This document shows positions 34,884 to 43,663 of a stretch of 64,000 nt of DNA, in pieces. The DNA is taken from assembly GCA_046349035.1 (NCBI GenBank), contig JAXMDC010000002.1:558001-622000 (forward strand), written 5' to 3'. The position numbers and the translations under genes are program-made. The DNA is from JAXMDC01 sp046349035. Its GTDB lineage: Bacteria; Pseudomonadota; Alphaproteobacteria; Rhizobiales; Kaistiaceae. A model generated the notes under the pieces. It saw only the letters and a list, made by a program, of their open reading frames with translations, was not told the origin of the DNA and ran no database searches. Position 1 is the stretch's first letter; each line of letters starts with the position of its first letter.

Positions 34884-34894
34884 GCTCCGCGCGG

Positions 34895-34923
34895 ACTTAG
34901 GGCCGCAGCTTCCAGGGCGTCAA
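34895..34923 (-). promoter_or_regulatory. Promoter of tRNA-Cys
   Basis: Minus strand: -35 TTGACG and -10 CTAAGT with a 17-bp spacer, 12 bp upstream of the tRNA 5' end. Confidence 0.5.
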
Positions 34924-35466
34924 GCGGATTTGCCGGGCAAGGCAGCCATGCGGTCGAAAACCCAGGTCAGCGCGCCGCCGCGCGGCTGCCGGACGCGCCG
35001 ATCCCATGCCGACGACTCCATCGCCATCTATTCTTGCGGTCGAAGTGGGAGAGAACAATCGCTCATGAGAAATCTTTGCGGCGAGCTAATCGACTTCTAT
35101 CCGATCGACTGAATAACGAATCACTGTCGCGCCCCACGAAATCGCGCGCTTCTGTCAATCGGGTCCGTCCGATGTACCCAGCCATTTCGGTAGGGAAGGG
35201 CTGTTTGCCGCCGCTTTCAGGCTTATCCACCGCTTTGATCCGTCGCCCGTGGACTTTACACAGGCTCCGCCTTGGAGGCCGGCAAATCACCCGCTTACAT
35301 ACTCGCGAATAGCGATTCGACGATGATTCGTTGAAGTGCGGCGAGAGACGGATCGAAACCGTCGCTCATGTTGCGTCGATGTTTAGCCGTCGTCAACAAA
35401 CCGTGTCTGTTGGTTCAACTATCGAGCGACAGAAACCTGCCGAGCGTCAACAAAGGGGAGCGCGGG
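34924..35466. other. Intergenic region upstream of tolC
   Basis: About 540 bp with no convincing gene on either strand; it is visibly less GC-rich than its surroundings. The word CGTCAACAAA occurs twice as a direct repeat, at 35391-35400 and 35445-35454, 54 bp apart (about five helical turns) and just ahead of the tolC start, so it could be an operator pair. An imperfect DnaA-like box (TTATCCACC) is present once only and is not enough to propose an origin. Confidence 0.5.
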
Positions 35467-36984
35467 GTGTCTCTTTCAACCCGATTTGGCCGTAGTTCCG
35501 GCAACCGCTTGCTGCCGCGACTCGCCGCTATAGCCGCCCTCTTGTGTGCGGCAACGCCAGCCTCAGCCGAGCCGCTCAATGCCGCGCTCGCGTCGGCGTA
35601 CACGAACAACCCGACCCTCAACGCCGCCCGTGCCACCTTGCGCGCGACCGACGAGGGTGTGCCGCAGGCGTTGTCCAACTATCGTCCAACCGTTTCGCTG
35701 ACCGGCCAGGCAGCCTACAACAAGTCCATCAGCGGAACCCCTCAGACGACTCAACCGTGCACCACCGTTGCGACTGCTGCGGCAGCCACGCAACCGGGCT
35801 GTACCTACCAGGTCAGAAACGGTCTGTTCGTGGGCACGCGAGCGCTGGCCAACGGTCCGATAAACACGACCGCGAGCGAGACGCTCCCTCGCAGTGTTTC
35901 GCTCTCAATCGTCCAGCCGATCTTCAGCGGTTTCCGCACGGTCAACGGCGTCAAGGCCGCCGAGACCGCCGTTCTGGCTGGCCGCGAGACCCTGAGGACC
36001 AGTGAGCAGGACACGCTCCTGGCGGCGGTCACCGCTTACATGAATCTCGTCCGCGACCAGGCGATTGTCGGGCTCAACCGCCAGAATGTCGCATTTCTCA
36101 ACGAGCAGGTGCGGGCGGCGCAAAACCGCTTGAACGTCGGCGAGGGGACGCGCACCGACGTTGCGCAGGCGCAAGCGACCCTGGCCAACGCCGAATCGAC
36201 CCTGCAGGCGGCCCTCGCCACGGTCAGTAACGACGAAGCGACCTATAACCAGGTCATCGGCCATCCGCCGAAGAACCTCGTCGCGGCGGCTCCTCTGGAG
36301 AAGATGATACCGGCCACGGCGGAGGCGGCGGTGACGCTCGGCCTGACACGGCATCCGAGCGTTCTTGCCGCGCAGTACAACATCGACACCGCCGAGTACA
36401 ACGTGAAGCTGCTCGAGGGAAACCTGCTCCCCAACGCTAATTTGACGGGGACGCTGACCCACGCCGATGCAAACAACAACCCGAGGAACTTCTCCGATAC
36501 CGCGACCATCACCGGCCGTGTGACGGTGCCTCTCTACGATGCTGGTGCGACGCAGGCGCAGATCCGTGCGGCAAAGGAACGCCTCGGCCAGTCGCGCATC
36601 CAGCTCGATGCGGCACGCGACAACGTTCGTGCTCTGGCCGTGTCCGGCTACGGTTCGCTTGCCTCGGCGCGCGCCAGCGTCGCTGCGGCCGAGGCGGGAG
36701 TGCGGGCTTCGCAGTTGGCGCTCGAGGGGGTGCAGGAGGAGCAGCGGGTAGGCCAACGCACGACGCTGGACGTTCTGAACGCGCAGCAGACACTGGTTAC
36801 GGCCCGCACCACCTTGGTACGGGTGCAGCGCGACCGCGTCGTGGCGACATACACCCTGCTTTCGGCAACTGGCGGTCTTTCCGCTCAGACTCTCGGCCTC
36901 GCGGTCAAGATCTACGACCCGACCGAGCACTACGACGCCGTGCATGACAAATGGTTCGGCATCACCACGCCGGATGGCCGCTGA
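35467..36984 (+). CDS. tolC: TolC family outer-membrane efflux/secretion channel
   Basis: 505 residues from a GTG at 35467 with GGGGAG six bases upstream; the frame is open 33 codons further back without a start signal. Signal peptide to about residue 33 (..LLCAATPASA|EPLN). The body has the TolC pattern of two repeated halves with long amphipathic helices: AYTNNPTLNAARATLRATDEGV, NVGEGTRTDVAQAQATLANAES, and in the second half VGQRTTLDVLNAQQTLVTARTTLVRVQRD. It trimerises to make an outer-membrane channel and trans-periplasmic tunnel for RND pumps or type I secretion. No pump or ABC exporter gene is adjacent, so it probably serves several partners. Confidence 0.95.
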   Translation: MSLSTRFGRSSGNRLLPRLAAIAALLCAATPASAEPLNAALASAYTNNPTLNAARATLRATDEGVPQALSNYRPTVSLTGQAAYNKSISGTPQTTQPCTTVATAAAATQPGCTYQVRNGLFVGTRALANGPINTTASETLPRSVSLSIVQPIFSGFRTVNGVKAAETAVLAGRETLRTSEQDTLLAAVTAYMNLVRDQAIVGLNRQNVAFLNEQVRAAQNRLNVGEGTRTDVAQAQATLANAESTLQAALATVSNDEATYNQVIGHPPKNLVAAAPLEKMIPATAEAAVTLGLTRHPSVLAAQYNIDTAEYNVKLLEGNLLPNANLTGTLTHADANNNPRNFSDTATITGRVTVPLYDAGATQAQIRAAKERLGQSRIQLDAARDNVRALAVSGYGSLASARASVAAAEAGVRASQLALEGVQEEQRVGQRTTLDVLNAQQTLVTARTTLVRVQRDRVVATYTLLSATGGLSAQTLGLAVKIYDPTEHYDAVHDKWFGITTPDGR

Positions 36985-37128
36985 CGATTGCGATCGGATG
37001 GGGATACCGCTCGCCTTCGGGTGTTGCGGCGCCGCCATCTCGGGTAGTGTTCGTCGACGACTCGGCGGCGGGACGGGTTACGGGGGCCTGCGTCTCCTGA
37101 CGAAGGGGAGCGGGTCGGGGAACGGGGA

Positions 37129-37665
37129 ATGGCCAAACTAGCGCAAGCGCAAGAACCGTCGATGGAGGAGATTCTCGCCTCCATCCGGCGGATCATCTCC
37201 GACGAGGAGAGCGGACCGAAGACCCCGCCGCCCAGACCTGCCGCGCCTCCGCCGCCTCCACCCGCGCCTGAGCCGATGGCGGCCGCCGACGATATTCTGG
37301 AGCTGTCGGAAGAAGAGATCGCAGCGCCGCCGGAGCCGGAGGAAAGCGACATCATCTTCGCCGAACCGCCGGCACCCGAGCCCCCGCCGCCGCCCCCTCC
37401 GCCTCCGCCGCCACCGCGCCCGGCCGCCCTGCGCCCGGCGCCGGATCCGGGGCCGGCCCTCCTGTCGCCAACCGCCCAGTCGGCCGTCACGTCGGCGTTC
37501 GGGATGCTGAGCGGCGGGACCTTCGCCGGCTCTCGCACGGTCGAGGAACTGGTCGCCGAATTGCTCCGCCCGGTCCTTAAGGACTGGCTCGACACTAACC
37601 TGCCGGCGATGGTGGAGCGCCTCGTGCGCGAGGAGATCGCCCGGGCCGCTGGCCGCGGCCGCTAG
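37129..37665 (+). CDS. popZ: Pole-organizing protein PopZ (DUF2497)
   Basis: 178 residues. The short N-terminal helix MEEILASIRRIISDEE is the conserved partner-binding segment of PopZ. A disordered acidic, proline-rich linker follows (about 30-110, with an 11-proline run near residue 90), and the C-terminal oligomerisation helices read RTVEELVAELLRPVLKDWLD and NLPAMVERLVREEIARAA. PopZ makes a self-assembling polar hub that anchors the chromosome origin and signalling proteins in alphaproteobacteria. It is upstream of valS as in many Rhizobiales, but here the cysteine-cluster operon lies between. Its TAG stop shares CTAG with the convergent gene. Confidence 0.93.
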   Translation: MAKLAQAQEPSMEEILASIRRIISDEESGPKTPPPRPAAPPPPPPAPEPMAAADDILELSEEEIAAPPEPEESDIIFAEPPAPEPPPPPPPPPPPPRPAALRPAPDPGPALLSPTAQSAVTSAFGMLSGGTFAGSRTVEELVAELLRPVLKDWLDTNLPAMVERLVREEIARAAGRGR

Positions 37666-38207
37666 GCCCTCGATCCCGTCGACACCTTTTCGGCGAAGTA
37701 TTCGACACCGTTCGCGGTCTCCACCGGATAAGTGCGGATGACGTCGCCGGTGCGGATGACCCCGAGGTCGATTTCGCGCGTTGGCAGCACCGCGATCATG
37801 CGCTCGCCGATCCTCACCAGCACCTGCCGCCCCTGCGCGACCTGCTGCGACCAGCGCTTCAGCTGGCTGTAATAGGGCTCCGCCCGCCAGGCGCCGGGGA
37901 AGCCTGGATCGACGTGCGCGAACAGCCTTTGTCCGGTCTCATCGGAATAAAGAATGATCCGCGAGCGCGCCGGAAACCACTCGTCGCCGAGGTCGCCCCG
38001 CCGCCGCCACGAGCAATAGAAGCCGCGGCAACCTTCCGGCCGCTGCTCGTAGATCGTGCAGCCCGCCCCCTGCCGGTAATGCGTGCACCAGACATTGATC
38101 GGCTTATCGAGTTCGGTGATGGCGAGCAGTTTGCAGCAGAGACCGCAGCTGCCGCAGGACCGGTGTGCCACCGGCTCGTCGCGCTCGGCGCCCGGCGCCC
38201 CGCTCAA
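37662..38207 (-). CDS. CxxCxxCC cysteine-cluster protein (YkgJ family), fourth in a tandem of four
   Basis: 181 residues with a TTG start that overlaps the stop codon of the gene before it (TTGA). The metal-chelating domain (PF03692 type) holds CGSCGLCCK, then WCTHYRQGAGC, then RPEGCRGFYCSW, at least nine cysteines in all. A shared C-terminal part (AHVDPGFPGAWRAEPYYSQLKRWSQQVAQG) follows. The family is thought to bind zinc or iron; function is unknown. It is the last and shortest of four paralogues, and its stop codon overlaps that of popZ. Confidence 0.9.
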   Translation of the reverse strand: MSGAPGAERDEPVAHRSCGSCGLCCKLLAITELDKPINVWCTHYRQGAGCTIYEQRPEGCRGFYCSWRRRGDLGDEWFPARSRIILYSDETGQRLFAHVDPGFPGAWRAEPYYSQLKRWSQQVAQGRQVLVRIGERMIAVLPTREIDLGVIRTGDVIRTYPVETANGVEYFAEKVSTGSRA

Positions 38208-38797
38208 ACCGAGCCCTCGCCGGGGGCGATCGGCTTCGCCCGCGCCCGCATCTCGTCGGTGACTTCTGCCCGCGGCACCCGCTGGGCGAAATAGTCGACG
38301 CCGGTAGGCGTCGCCATCTGGCTGATGGTGACGATGTCGCCCGCCTCGACCCGGCCGAGGTCGACGTCCTTGTTCGGCAGAACAACGATCATGCGGTCCT
38401 GCACCCGCACCACCACCTCAAACCCCTTGGCAATCTGCTCCGACCAGGACTTCAACGCGGCGTAGTACGGCTCCTTCCGCCAGGCGCCGGGAAAGCTCGG
38501 GTCGACATGGACGACCATTCGCTTGCCTTCGCGCATCCAGTAGATAACGAAGCGCGACTTGGTCGGACGCCATTCCTCGCCGAGTTCGCCGCGCCGCATG
38601 AATCCGCAATAGAAGGCGGCGCATTCGGTCGGGTGGCTCCCGTGAATGGAGCAGCCGCTCCCTTGCCGGAAATGCAGGCACCAGCGGTTCTCGTCCTTGT
38701 TCAGCGCGGCGATCGCCAGCAGCTTGCAGCAGAGCCCGCAGGTGCCGCAGCTCCGCCCAGCGACGACGGCGCGGCTCGGCGCCTCCGCGTCGGTCAC
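38204..38797 (-). CDS. CxxCxxCC cysteine-cluster protein (YkgJ family), third in tandem
   Basis: 197 residues, GTG start overlapping the upstream stop (GTGA). Same layout as its neighbours: CGTCGLCCKLLAI, WCLHFRQGSGCSIHG, TECAAFYCGFMRRGELGEEWRP, then VHVDPSFPGAWRKEPYYAALKSWSEQ and a C-terminal LPNKDVDLGRVEAGD block. The linker between the Cys cluster and the second half carries TKSRFVIYWM. All metal-ligand cysteines are kept, so it is not a decayed copy. Function unknown. Confidence 0.9.
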   Translation of the reverse strand: MTDAEAPSRAVVAGRSCGTCGLCCKLLAIAALNKDENRWCLHFRQGSGCSIHGSHPTECAAFYCGFMRRGELGEEWRPTKSRFVIYWMREGKRMVVHVDPSFPGAWRKEPYYAALKSWSEQIAKGFEVVVRVQDRMIVVLPNKDVDLGRVEAGDIVTISQMATPTGVDYFAQRVPRAEVTDEMRARAKPIAPGEGSV

Positions 38798-39408
38798 AGC
38801 CGCGTCTTCAGCGGCTCGACCACCGGCGTGTCTGCCAGGCTAATGCCGAGCGGACGCGGATCGGCGGCTTTGCGTTTCTCGGCGAAATACTCCGTCGCGC
38901 TGCCGCGGATGATCTCGCCGATATAGAGGCGGTCGTCCTCCTCGAACTTGCCGAGATCGACCTCGCGGTCGGGGAGAATGACGATGAAGCGGTCGCGCTC
39001 GCGCACCACGATTTCGCGGCCCGAGCGGATATCGCGCGACCAGTCGCGGAGAGACTCCAGATACGGGCTCTTGCGCCAGGCGCCGGGATAGTTGGGGTCG
39101 ACGTGGACCACCAGGCGTTTGCCGTTGTTGATCCAATAGAGGACCATATGGCAGCGCTGCGGCCGCCAGTCGTCGCCCCATTCGGCCATCCGCATCCAGC
39201 CGCAATAGAAGGTGCGGCAGGAGTCCGGATGGCGGCCGTGGATCGAGCAGCCCTTGCCGGCCTTGTGATACTGGCACCAGATGTCGTTCGGCTTGTTGAA
39301 TTCCGAGACGCCCATCACCTTGCAGCAGAGGCCGCAGGTGCCGCAGGAGCGGCCGGGTGCCGGTCCGGGATCCGCCTGCGCCCCGCCCGGCGCGCCGCTC
39401 TCGCTCAT
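38794..39408 (-). CDS. CxxCxxCC cysteine-cluster protein (YkgJ family), second in tandem
   Basis: 204 residues, ATG start overlapping the upstream stop (ATGA). Motifs: CGTCGLCCKVMGV, WCQYHKAGKGCSIHG, DSCRTFYCGWMRMAEWGDDWRP, then VHVDPNYPGAWRKSPYLESLRDWS. The N-terminal tail is Gly/Pro-rich and disordered. The position ...EFNKPNDIWCQY shows the same N/D-x-W-C element as the other three, which marks them as one family that duplicated in place. Confidence 0.9.
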   Translation of the reverse strand: MSESGAPGGAQADPGPAPGRSCGTCGLCCKVMGVSEFNKPNDIWCQYHKAGKGCSIHGRHPDSCRTFYCGWMRMAEWGDDWRPQRCHMVLYWINNGKRLVVHVDPNYPGAWRKSPYLESLRDWSRDIRSGREIVVRERDRFIVILPDREVDLGKFEEDDRLYIGEIIRGSATEYFAEKRKAADPRPLGISLADTPVVEPLKTRL

Positions 39409-40019
39409 GGCGCGACCTCAGGCGGCATGTCCTTCGGGCCGACCACCGACACCGCCCGCTCGGCCAGCTCCGGCGAGACGCGCTCCTTCGGCACCTTCTG
39501 CGCGTGATACTGGCGGCCCATCGGCCCGTCGAAGGGGATCACCTGCACCACATCGCCGTCGTTGACCTCGCCGAGGTCGTAATCCTTGTGCGGCAGGATG
39601 ACGATCAGCCGCTCCTTGATGCGCACGATGATGTGCCGGCCCTCCGCAGCTTGCCGCGACATCCACTTCAGCTGCCGGTAATAAGGCTCCTCCTTCCAGG
39701 CATTGGGATGCGTGGGGTCGACATGCACGATCATCCGGTTGCCGGTGTAGTCCCAATAGAGGACGAAGTGGGCGCGGCTCGGCCGCCATTCCTCGCTGAA
39801 ATCCGCCTTGCGCATGAAGCCGCAGTAGAAGCGCTGACAGGAGCCGGGCCGCGTTTCGTAGATCGAGCAGCCGCGGCCGGCCTTGAAGTGGTCGCACCAC
39901 TTGTTTTCCGGCTTACCCAGTTCCCGTACTGACACGATCTTGCAGCAAAGGCTGCAAGAGCCGCAGGAGCGGCCGGGCACGGTCTCAGGCGATGCGGGCT
40001 TTGGCTGTACCTCGGTCAA
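39405..40019 (-). CDS. CxxCxxCC cysteine-cluster protein (YkgJ family), first in tandem
   Basis: 204 residues. The start is a TTG at 40019; no ATG or GTG occurs upstream in frame before a poor region, so the start is somewhat uncertain. Motifs: CGSCSLCCKIVSV, WCDHFKAGRGCSIYE, GSCQRFYCGFMRKADFSEEWRP, then VHVDPTHPNAWKEEPYYRQLKWMSRQ. It is the promoter-proximal gene of the four-gene operon. The 117 bp to the divergent small gene must hold the promoter of the operon, but I see no strong -10/-35 pair. Confidence 0.88.
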   Translation of the reverse strand: MTEVQPKPASPETVPGRSCGSCSLCCKIVSVRELGKPENKWCDHFKAGRGCSIYETRPGSCQRFYCGFMRKADFSEEWRPSRAHFVLYWDYTGNRMIVHVDPTHPNAWKEEPYYRQLKWMSRQAAEGRHIIVRIKERLIVILPHKDYDLGEVNDGDVVQVIPFDGPMGRQYHAQKVPKERVSPELAERAVSVVGPKDMPPEVAP

Positions 40020-40136
40020 CGCGGTGGCACTCTTTGTGGCGCGGGCGATCTGCGCCGCTCTTGCTCGTTCGGCTCTCTAGCATAACACTGGCGGCTGCCG
40101 GCAATGCCGTCCCGCCAACTCGATTAGGCTGCAGAA

Positions 40137-40382
40137 ATGAGCAAGCGTTTTCAACGGTTTGTCGAAGACTGGATACCGCAGAACGTGCGCCCTTCGAGCA
40201 TGGACAGCTACGAACGGAGCGCCGAGGACCTCGTCCGCGCCTGCCTGGAGGAGGGGGCCCGCCAGGGCTTTGCCCCGAACGAGGTGGCCGAGGAAAAGGC
40301 ATTTATCGGCGAGCGCATCAAACGCGTCCTGGAAGCCGAGAACATCCCCGACCTGGGCAACATGCGCGGCGGCGACGACTGA
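40137..40382 (+). CDS. Small conserved-type protein, possibly DUF768-like
   Basis: 81 residues, all helical by pattern (MSKRFQRFVEDWIPQNVRP, SAEDLVRACLEEGARQGFAPNEVAEEKAFIGERIKRVLEA). Short rhizobial proteins of the DUF768 type have a similar layout, but I cannot confirm the family. Cytoplasmic. It is 91 bp upstream of valS on the same strand and divergent from the cysteine-cluster operon. Confidence 0.7.
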   Translation: MSKRFQRFVEDWIPQNVRPSSMDSYERSAEDLVRACLEEGARQGFAPNEVAEEKAFIGERIKRVLEAENIPDLGNMRGGDD

Positions 40383-40473
40383 GCGACGGGCCGATCGGCG
40401 CGAACGGGCGTTGACGAGGCGGACCGCCGCCGCTTACCACCGCCGCCAATCGTCCATCCGCCCGGGAACACCC

Positions 40474-43215
40474 ATGCTCGACAAGACTTACGACGCGGCC
40501 GCCGTCGAGCCGCGCATCTCCGCTGCGTGGGAAGCCGCCGGCGTGTTCAGGGCCGGCGCGGGGGCAAAGCCCGGCGCCGAGCCTTATTCGGTCGTCATTC
40601 CGCCGCCCAACGTCACCGGCTCGCTCCATATGGGGCACGCGCTGAACAACACGCTGCAGGACATCCTCGTCCGCTTTGAGCGCATGCGCGGCCGCGACGT
40701 GCTGTGGCAGCCCGGGACCGACCATGCCGGCATCGCCACGCAGATGGTGGTCGAGCGGCAGATGATGGAGCGGCAGGAACCGAACCGCCGCGTCATCGGC
40801 CGCGAGAAGTTCCTGGAAAAGGTCTGGGCGTGGAAGGCGGAGTCGGGCGGCACCATCGTCAATCAGCTGAAGCGCCTCGGCTGCTCCTGCGATTGGTCGC
40901 GCGAACGCTTCACCATGGACGAGGGGCTGTCGCGCGCCGTCACCAAGGTCTTCGTCGACCTCCACCGCGCCGGCCTCATCTACAAGGATAAACGCCTCGT
41001 CAATTGGGACCCGAAGCTCGAGACGGCGATCTCCGACCTCGAGGTGGCCCAGGTCGAGGTCAAGGGCCACCTCTGGCACCTCCGCTATCCGATCGAAGGC
41101 ACGACGTTCGACCCCGCCGACCCCGCGACCTTCATCGTCGTCGCCACCACCCGTCCCGAGACGATGCTCGGCGACACCGGCGTCGCCGTCCATCCCGACG
41201 GCCCGAAGTGGAAGCACTTCGTCGGCAAGCACACCGTCCTGCCGCTCGTCGGTCGGCGCATTCCGATCATTGCCGACGATTATGCCGACCCGGAGAAGGG
41301 GAGTGGCGCGGTCAAGATCACGCCGGCGCACGACTTCAACGACTTCGAGGTCGGCAAGCGCCATGGACTGCCGATGATCAGCGTTCTCGACCGCGAGGCC
41401 TGCGTCGTCCTCAAGGACAACGCCGACTTCCTCGCCGGTGTGCCGGATTCGCCGGCATTACAGGTCACCCTTGCCTCGCTCCACGGCAAGCCGCGCGAGG
41501 TAGCGCGTAAGCTGGTCGTGGCGATGCTGGAGGAGAAGGGGCTCCTGGAGAAGATCGAGCCGCAGACCCACACCGTGCCGCATGGCGACCGTTCCGGTGT
41601 GCCGGTCGAACCATTCCTCACGGACCAATGGTATGTCGACGCCAAGACGCTGGCGGCGCCCGCCATCGCTGCTGTCCGCGAAGGCCGCACCAACTTCGTC
41701 CCGAAGAACTGGGAGAAGACCTATTTCGAGTGGATGGAGAACATTCAGCCCTGGTGCATCTCGCGCCAGCTCTGGTGGGGCCACCAGATTCCCGCTTGGT
41801 ACGGGCCGGACGGCAAGGCCTTTGTCGCCCACGACGAATCCGGCGCCGCTGCCGCCGCGAAGGCGCACTACGGCAAGGCCGTCGCCCTGACGCGCGACGA
41901 GGACGTCCTCGACACGTGGTTCTCGTCCGCCCTCTGGCCGTTCTCCACCCTCGGCTGGCCCGATGCCACGGCCGAGCTGAAGCGCTATTACCCGACCAGC
42001 GTCCTCGTCACCGGCTTCGACATCATCTTCTTCTGGGTTGCCCGCATGATGATGATGGGACTTCACTTCATGAAGGACGGCGGCGGCAAGCCGGTCGTTC
42101 CCTTCGCCGACGTCTACATCCACGCCCTCGTCCGCGACGAGAAGGGCGCCAAGATGTCGAAGTCGAAGGGCAACGTCATCGACCCGCTTGGCCTCATCGA
42201 CGAATACGGCGCCGACGCCCTCCGCTTCACTCTCGCCGCCATGGCCGCGCAGGGGCGCGACATTAAGCTCGCGACCAGCCGCGTCGAAGGCTACCGGAAC
42301 TTCTCGACCAAGCTCTGGAACGCCGCCCGCTTCGGCGCGATGAACGGCTGCGCGGTCGATCCCGCCTTCGACCCGGCGGGCGCCGCGGAGACGGTCAATC
42401 GCTGGATCCTCACCGAGCTGACGCGCTGCACCCGCGAGGTCACGGCGGCAATCGAAGCCTATCGCTTCAACGATGCCGCCGCGGCGCTCTACCGCTTCAT
42501 CTGGAACTTCTACTGCGACTGGTTCCTGGAACTGGCCAAGCTGGTTTTCGTCGGCCCCGACGGTCCGGCCAAGACCGAGACCCGCGCCACCGCCGCCCAT
42601 GTGCTGATGGAAGTGCTGAAGATCCTCCACCCCTTTATGCCCTTCATCAGCGAGGAACTCTCCGCCCGCTTTGCCGGAGAGGGCGCCCGGCCGCTCCTCG
42701 CCGTCACTCCCTGGCCCGCCGCCGGCTTCGAGGACGCCGCCGCCGCCGCCGAGATCAACTGGCTGATCGATGCCGTCAGCGACATCCGCTCGGTGCGCAC
42801 CGAACTCAGCGTTCCGGCCGCAGCGGTCGTGGCCGTGGCCGGCATCAGCGGCGCGGGTCGGGAGACCGCCGCCCGCGTCGAGCGTCACGGCGCTGCACTG
42901 AAGCGCTTTGCCCGCATCGGCGAAATTCGTGTCGACGCCACACCGATTCCGGGCGCCGTCCAACTCCCGCTCGGCGAGGCGACCCTGTCGCTGCCTCTGG
43001 CCGAACTCATCGACCTCGCCGCTGAGAAAGCCCGCCTCGCCAAGGAACTCGACCGCCTCGCTAAGGAGATCGCCCGCTTCGACGCCAAGCTCGGCAACGC
43101 CGACTTCATCGCCCGGGCGCCGGAGGAGGTGGTGGAGGAGCAGCGCGAGCGCCGCGCCGATGCGGTTGCTCTTCGCGAACGCGCAGCCGCCGCCTTGTCC
43201 AGACTGTCTGCATAA
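40474..43215 (+). CDS. valS: Valyl-tRNA synthetase
   Basis: 913 residues from the ATG at 40474. Class I motifs are intact: PPPNVTGSLHMGHALNN (HIGH) and GAKMSKSKGNVIDP (KMSKS). The CP1 editing domain lies between, with VVATTRPETMLGDTGVAVHP. The C-terminal tRNA-binding arm ends in the usual coiled coil (EKARLAKELDRLAKEIARFDAKL). It charges tRNA-Val and edits misacylated threonine. Length is as expected. Nothing odd was seen. Confidence 0.97.
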   Translation: MLDKTYDAAAVEPRISAAWEAAGVFRAGAGAKPGAEPYSVVIPPPNVTGSLHMGHALNNTLQDILVRFERMRGRDVLWQPGTDHAGIATQMVVERQMMERQEPNRRVIGREKFLEKVWAWKAESGGTIVNQLKRLGCSCDWSRERFTMDEGLSRAVTKVFVDLHRAGLIYKDKRLVNWDPKLETAISDLEVAQVEVKGHLWHLRYPIEGTTFDPADPATFIVVATTRPETMLGDTGVAVHPDGPKWKHFVGKHTVLPLVGRRIPIIADDYADPEKGSGAVKITPAHDFNDFEVGKRHGLPMISVLDREACVVLKDNADFLAGVPDSPALQVTLASLHGKPREVARKLVVAMLEEKGLLEKIEPQTHTVPHGDRSGVPVEPFLTDQWYVDAKTLAAPAIAAVREGRTNFVPKNWEKTYFEWMENIQPWCISRQLWWGHQIPAWYGPDGKAFVAHDESGAAAAAKAHYGKAVALTRDEDVLDTWFSSALWPFSTLGWPDATAELKRYYPTSVLVTGFDIIFFWVARMMMMGLHFMKDGGGKPVVPFADVYIHALVRDEKGAKMSKSKGNVIDPLGLIDEYGADALRFTLAAMAAQGRDIKLATSRVEGYRNFSTKLWNAARFGAMNGCAVDPAFDPAGAAETVNRWILTELTRCTREVTAAIEAYRFNDAAAALYRFIWNFYCDWFLELAKLVFVGPDGPAKTETRATAAHVLMEVLKILHPFMPFISEELSARFAGEGARPLLAVTPWPAAGFEDAAAAAEINWLIDAVSDIRSVRTELSVPAAAVVAVAGISGAGRETAARVERHGAALKRFARIGEIRVDATPIPGAVQLPLGEATLSLPLAELIDLAAEKARLAKELDRLAKEIARFDAKLGNADFIARAPEEVVEEQRERRADAVALRERAAAALSRLSA

Positions 43216-43568
43216 GCCGCCGCTCCGGCAGCCGCCGAGAGCACGTTGACGAACTCTTCACCCTCCGCGGGTACAAACACAGCTGTCTCGTAGCGTAAGC
43301 GTCAGTGTATCTGCATGCGTAGTGTTTCCGTTGGCGTTGCAGGCCGTTCGCCTGCCGCGAATCGTCCTGGCCTTCTGACCCTCGCGGCAAGGCCGCTTGG
43401 CACCGCCGAGCACCGGACGATCGCCGCCGTGGTCCTGCCCCTGATCGGACGCTGGACCTTTCTCCTCGGCTTTGCGGTCGCTTTGCTCCTGGTTTGACTG
43501 GCCTTTCCGCTGCCCTGCGGCGCTTCCGCCACACCCCTGAATTAATGTGTGGGCGAATCGCTCCGGCG
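43216..43568. other. Intergenic region after valS
   Basis: About 350 bp before the promoter of the next gene. Short open frames on both strands overlap each other here and lack ribosome sites or a recognisable product, so I call none. No clear terminator for valS is seen. Confidence 0.5.
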
Positions 43569-43596
43569 TTGGCCCCTCGTCGATTCCCACTATAAT
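43569..43596 (+). promoter_or_regulatory. Sigma-70-type promoter of the outer-membrane protein gene
   Basis: TTGGCC and a perfect TATAAT (43591-43596) with a 16-bp spacer, 67 bp upstream of the ATG at 43664. A perfect -10 box is rare in DNA this GC-rich. Confidence 0.55.
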
Positions 43597-43663
43597 CACA
43601 GCATCCGGCGGGGATTCCCGGCCTGCCTTGACCGGGGGGCCGGTAGATGCGTGGGAGAGGGCG

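Noticed and set aside
34924..35466. A TTATCCACC DnaA-like box in a region less GC-rich than its neighbours, considered as a replication origin.
   Set aside because: Only one imperfect box and no DNA-unwinding element, parAB, dnaA or hemE nearby.
43315..43497. A 60-codon plus-strand frame after valS with a hydrophobic C-terminus.
   Set aside because: No ribosome site, overlapping frames on the other strand, and no recognisable product.
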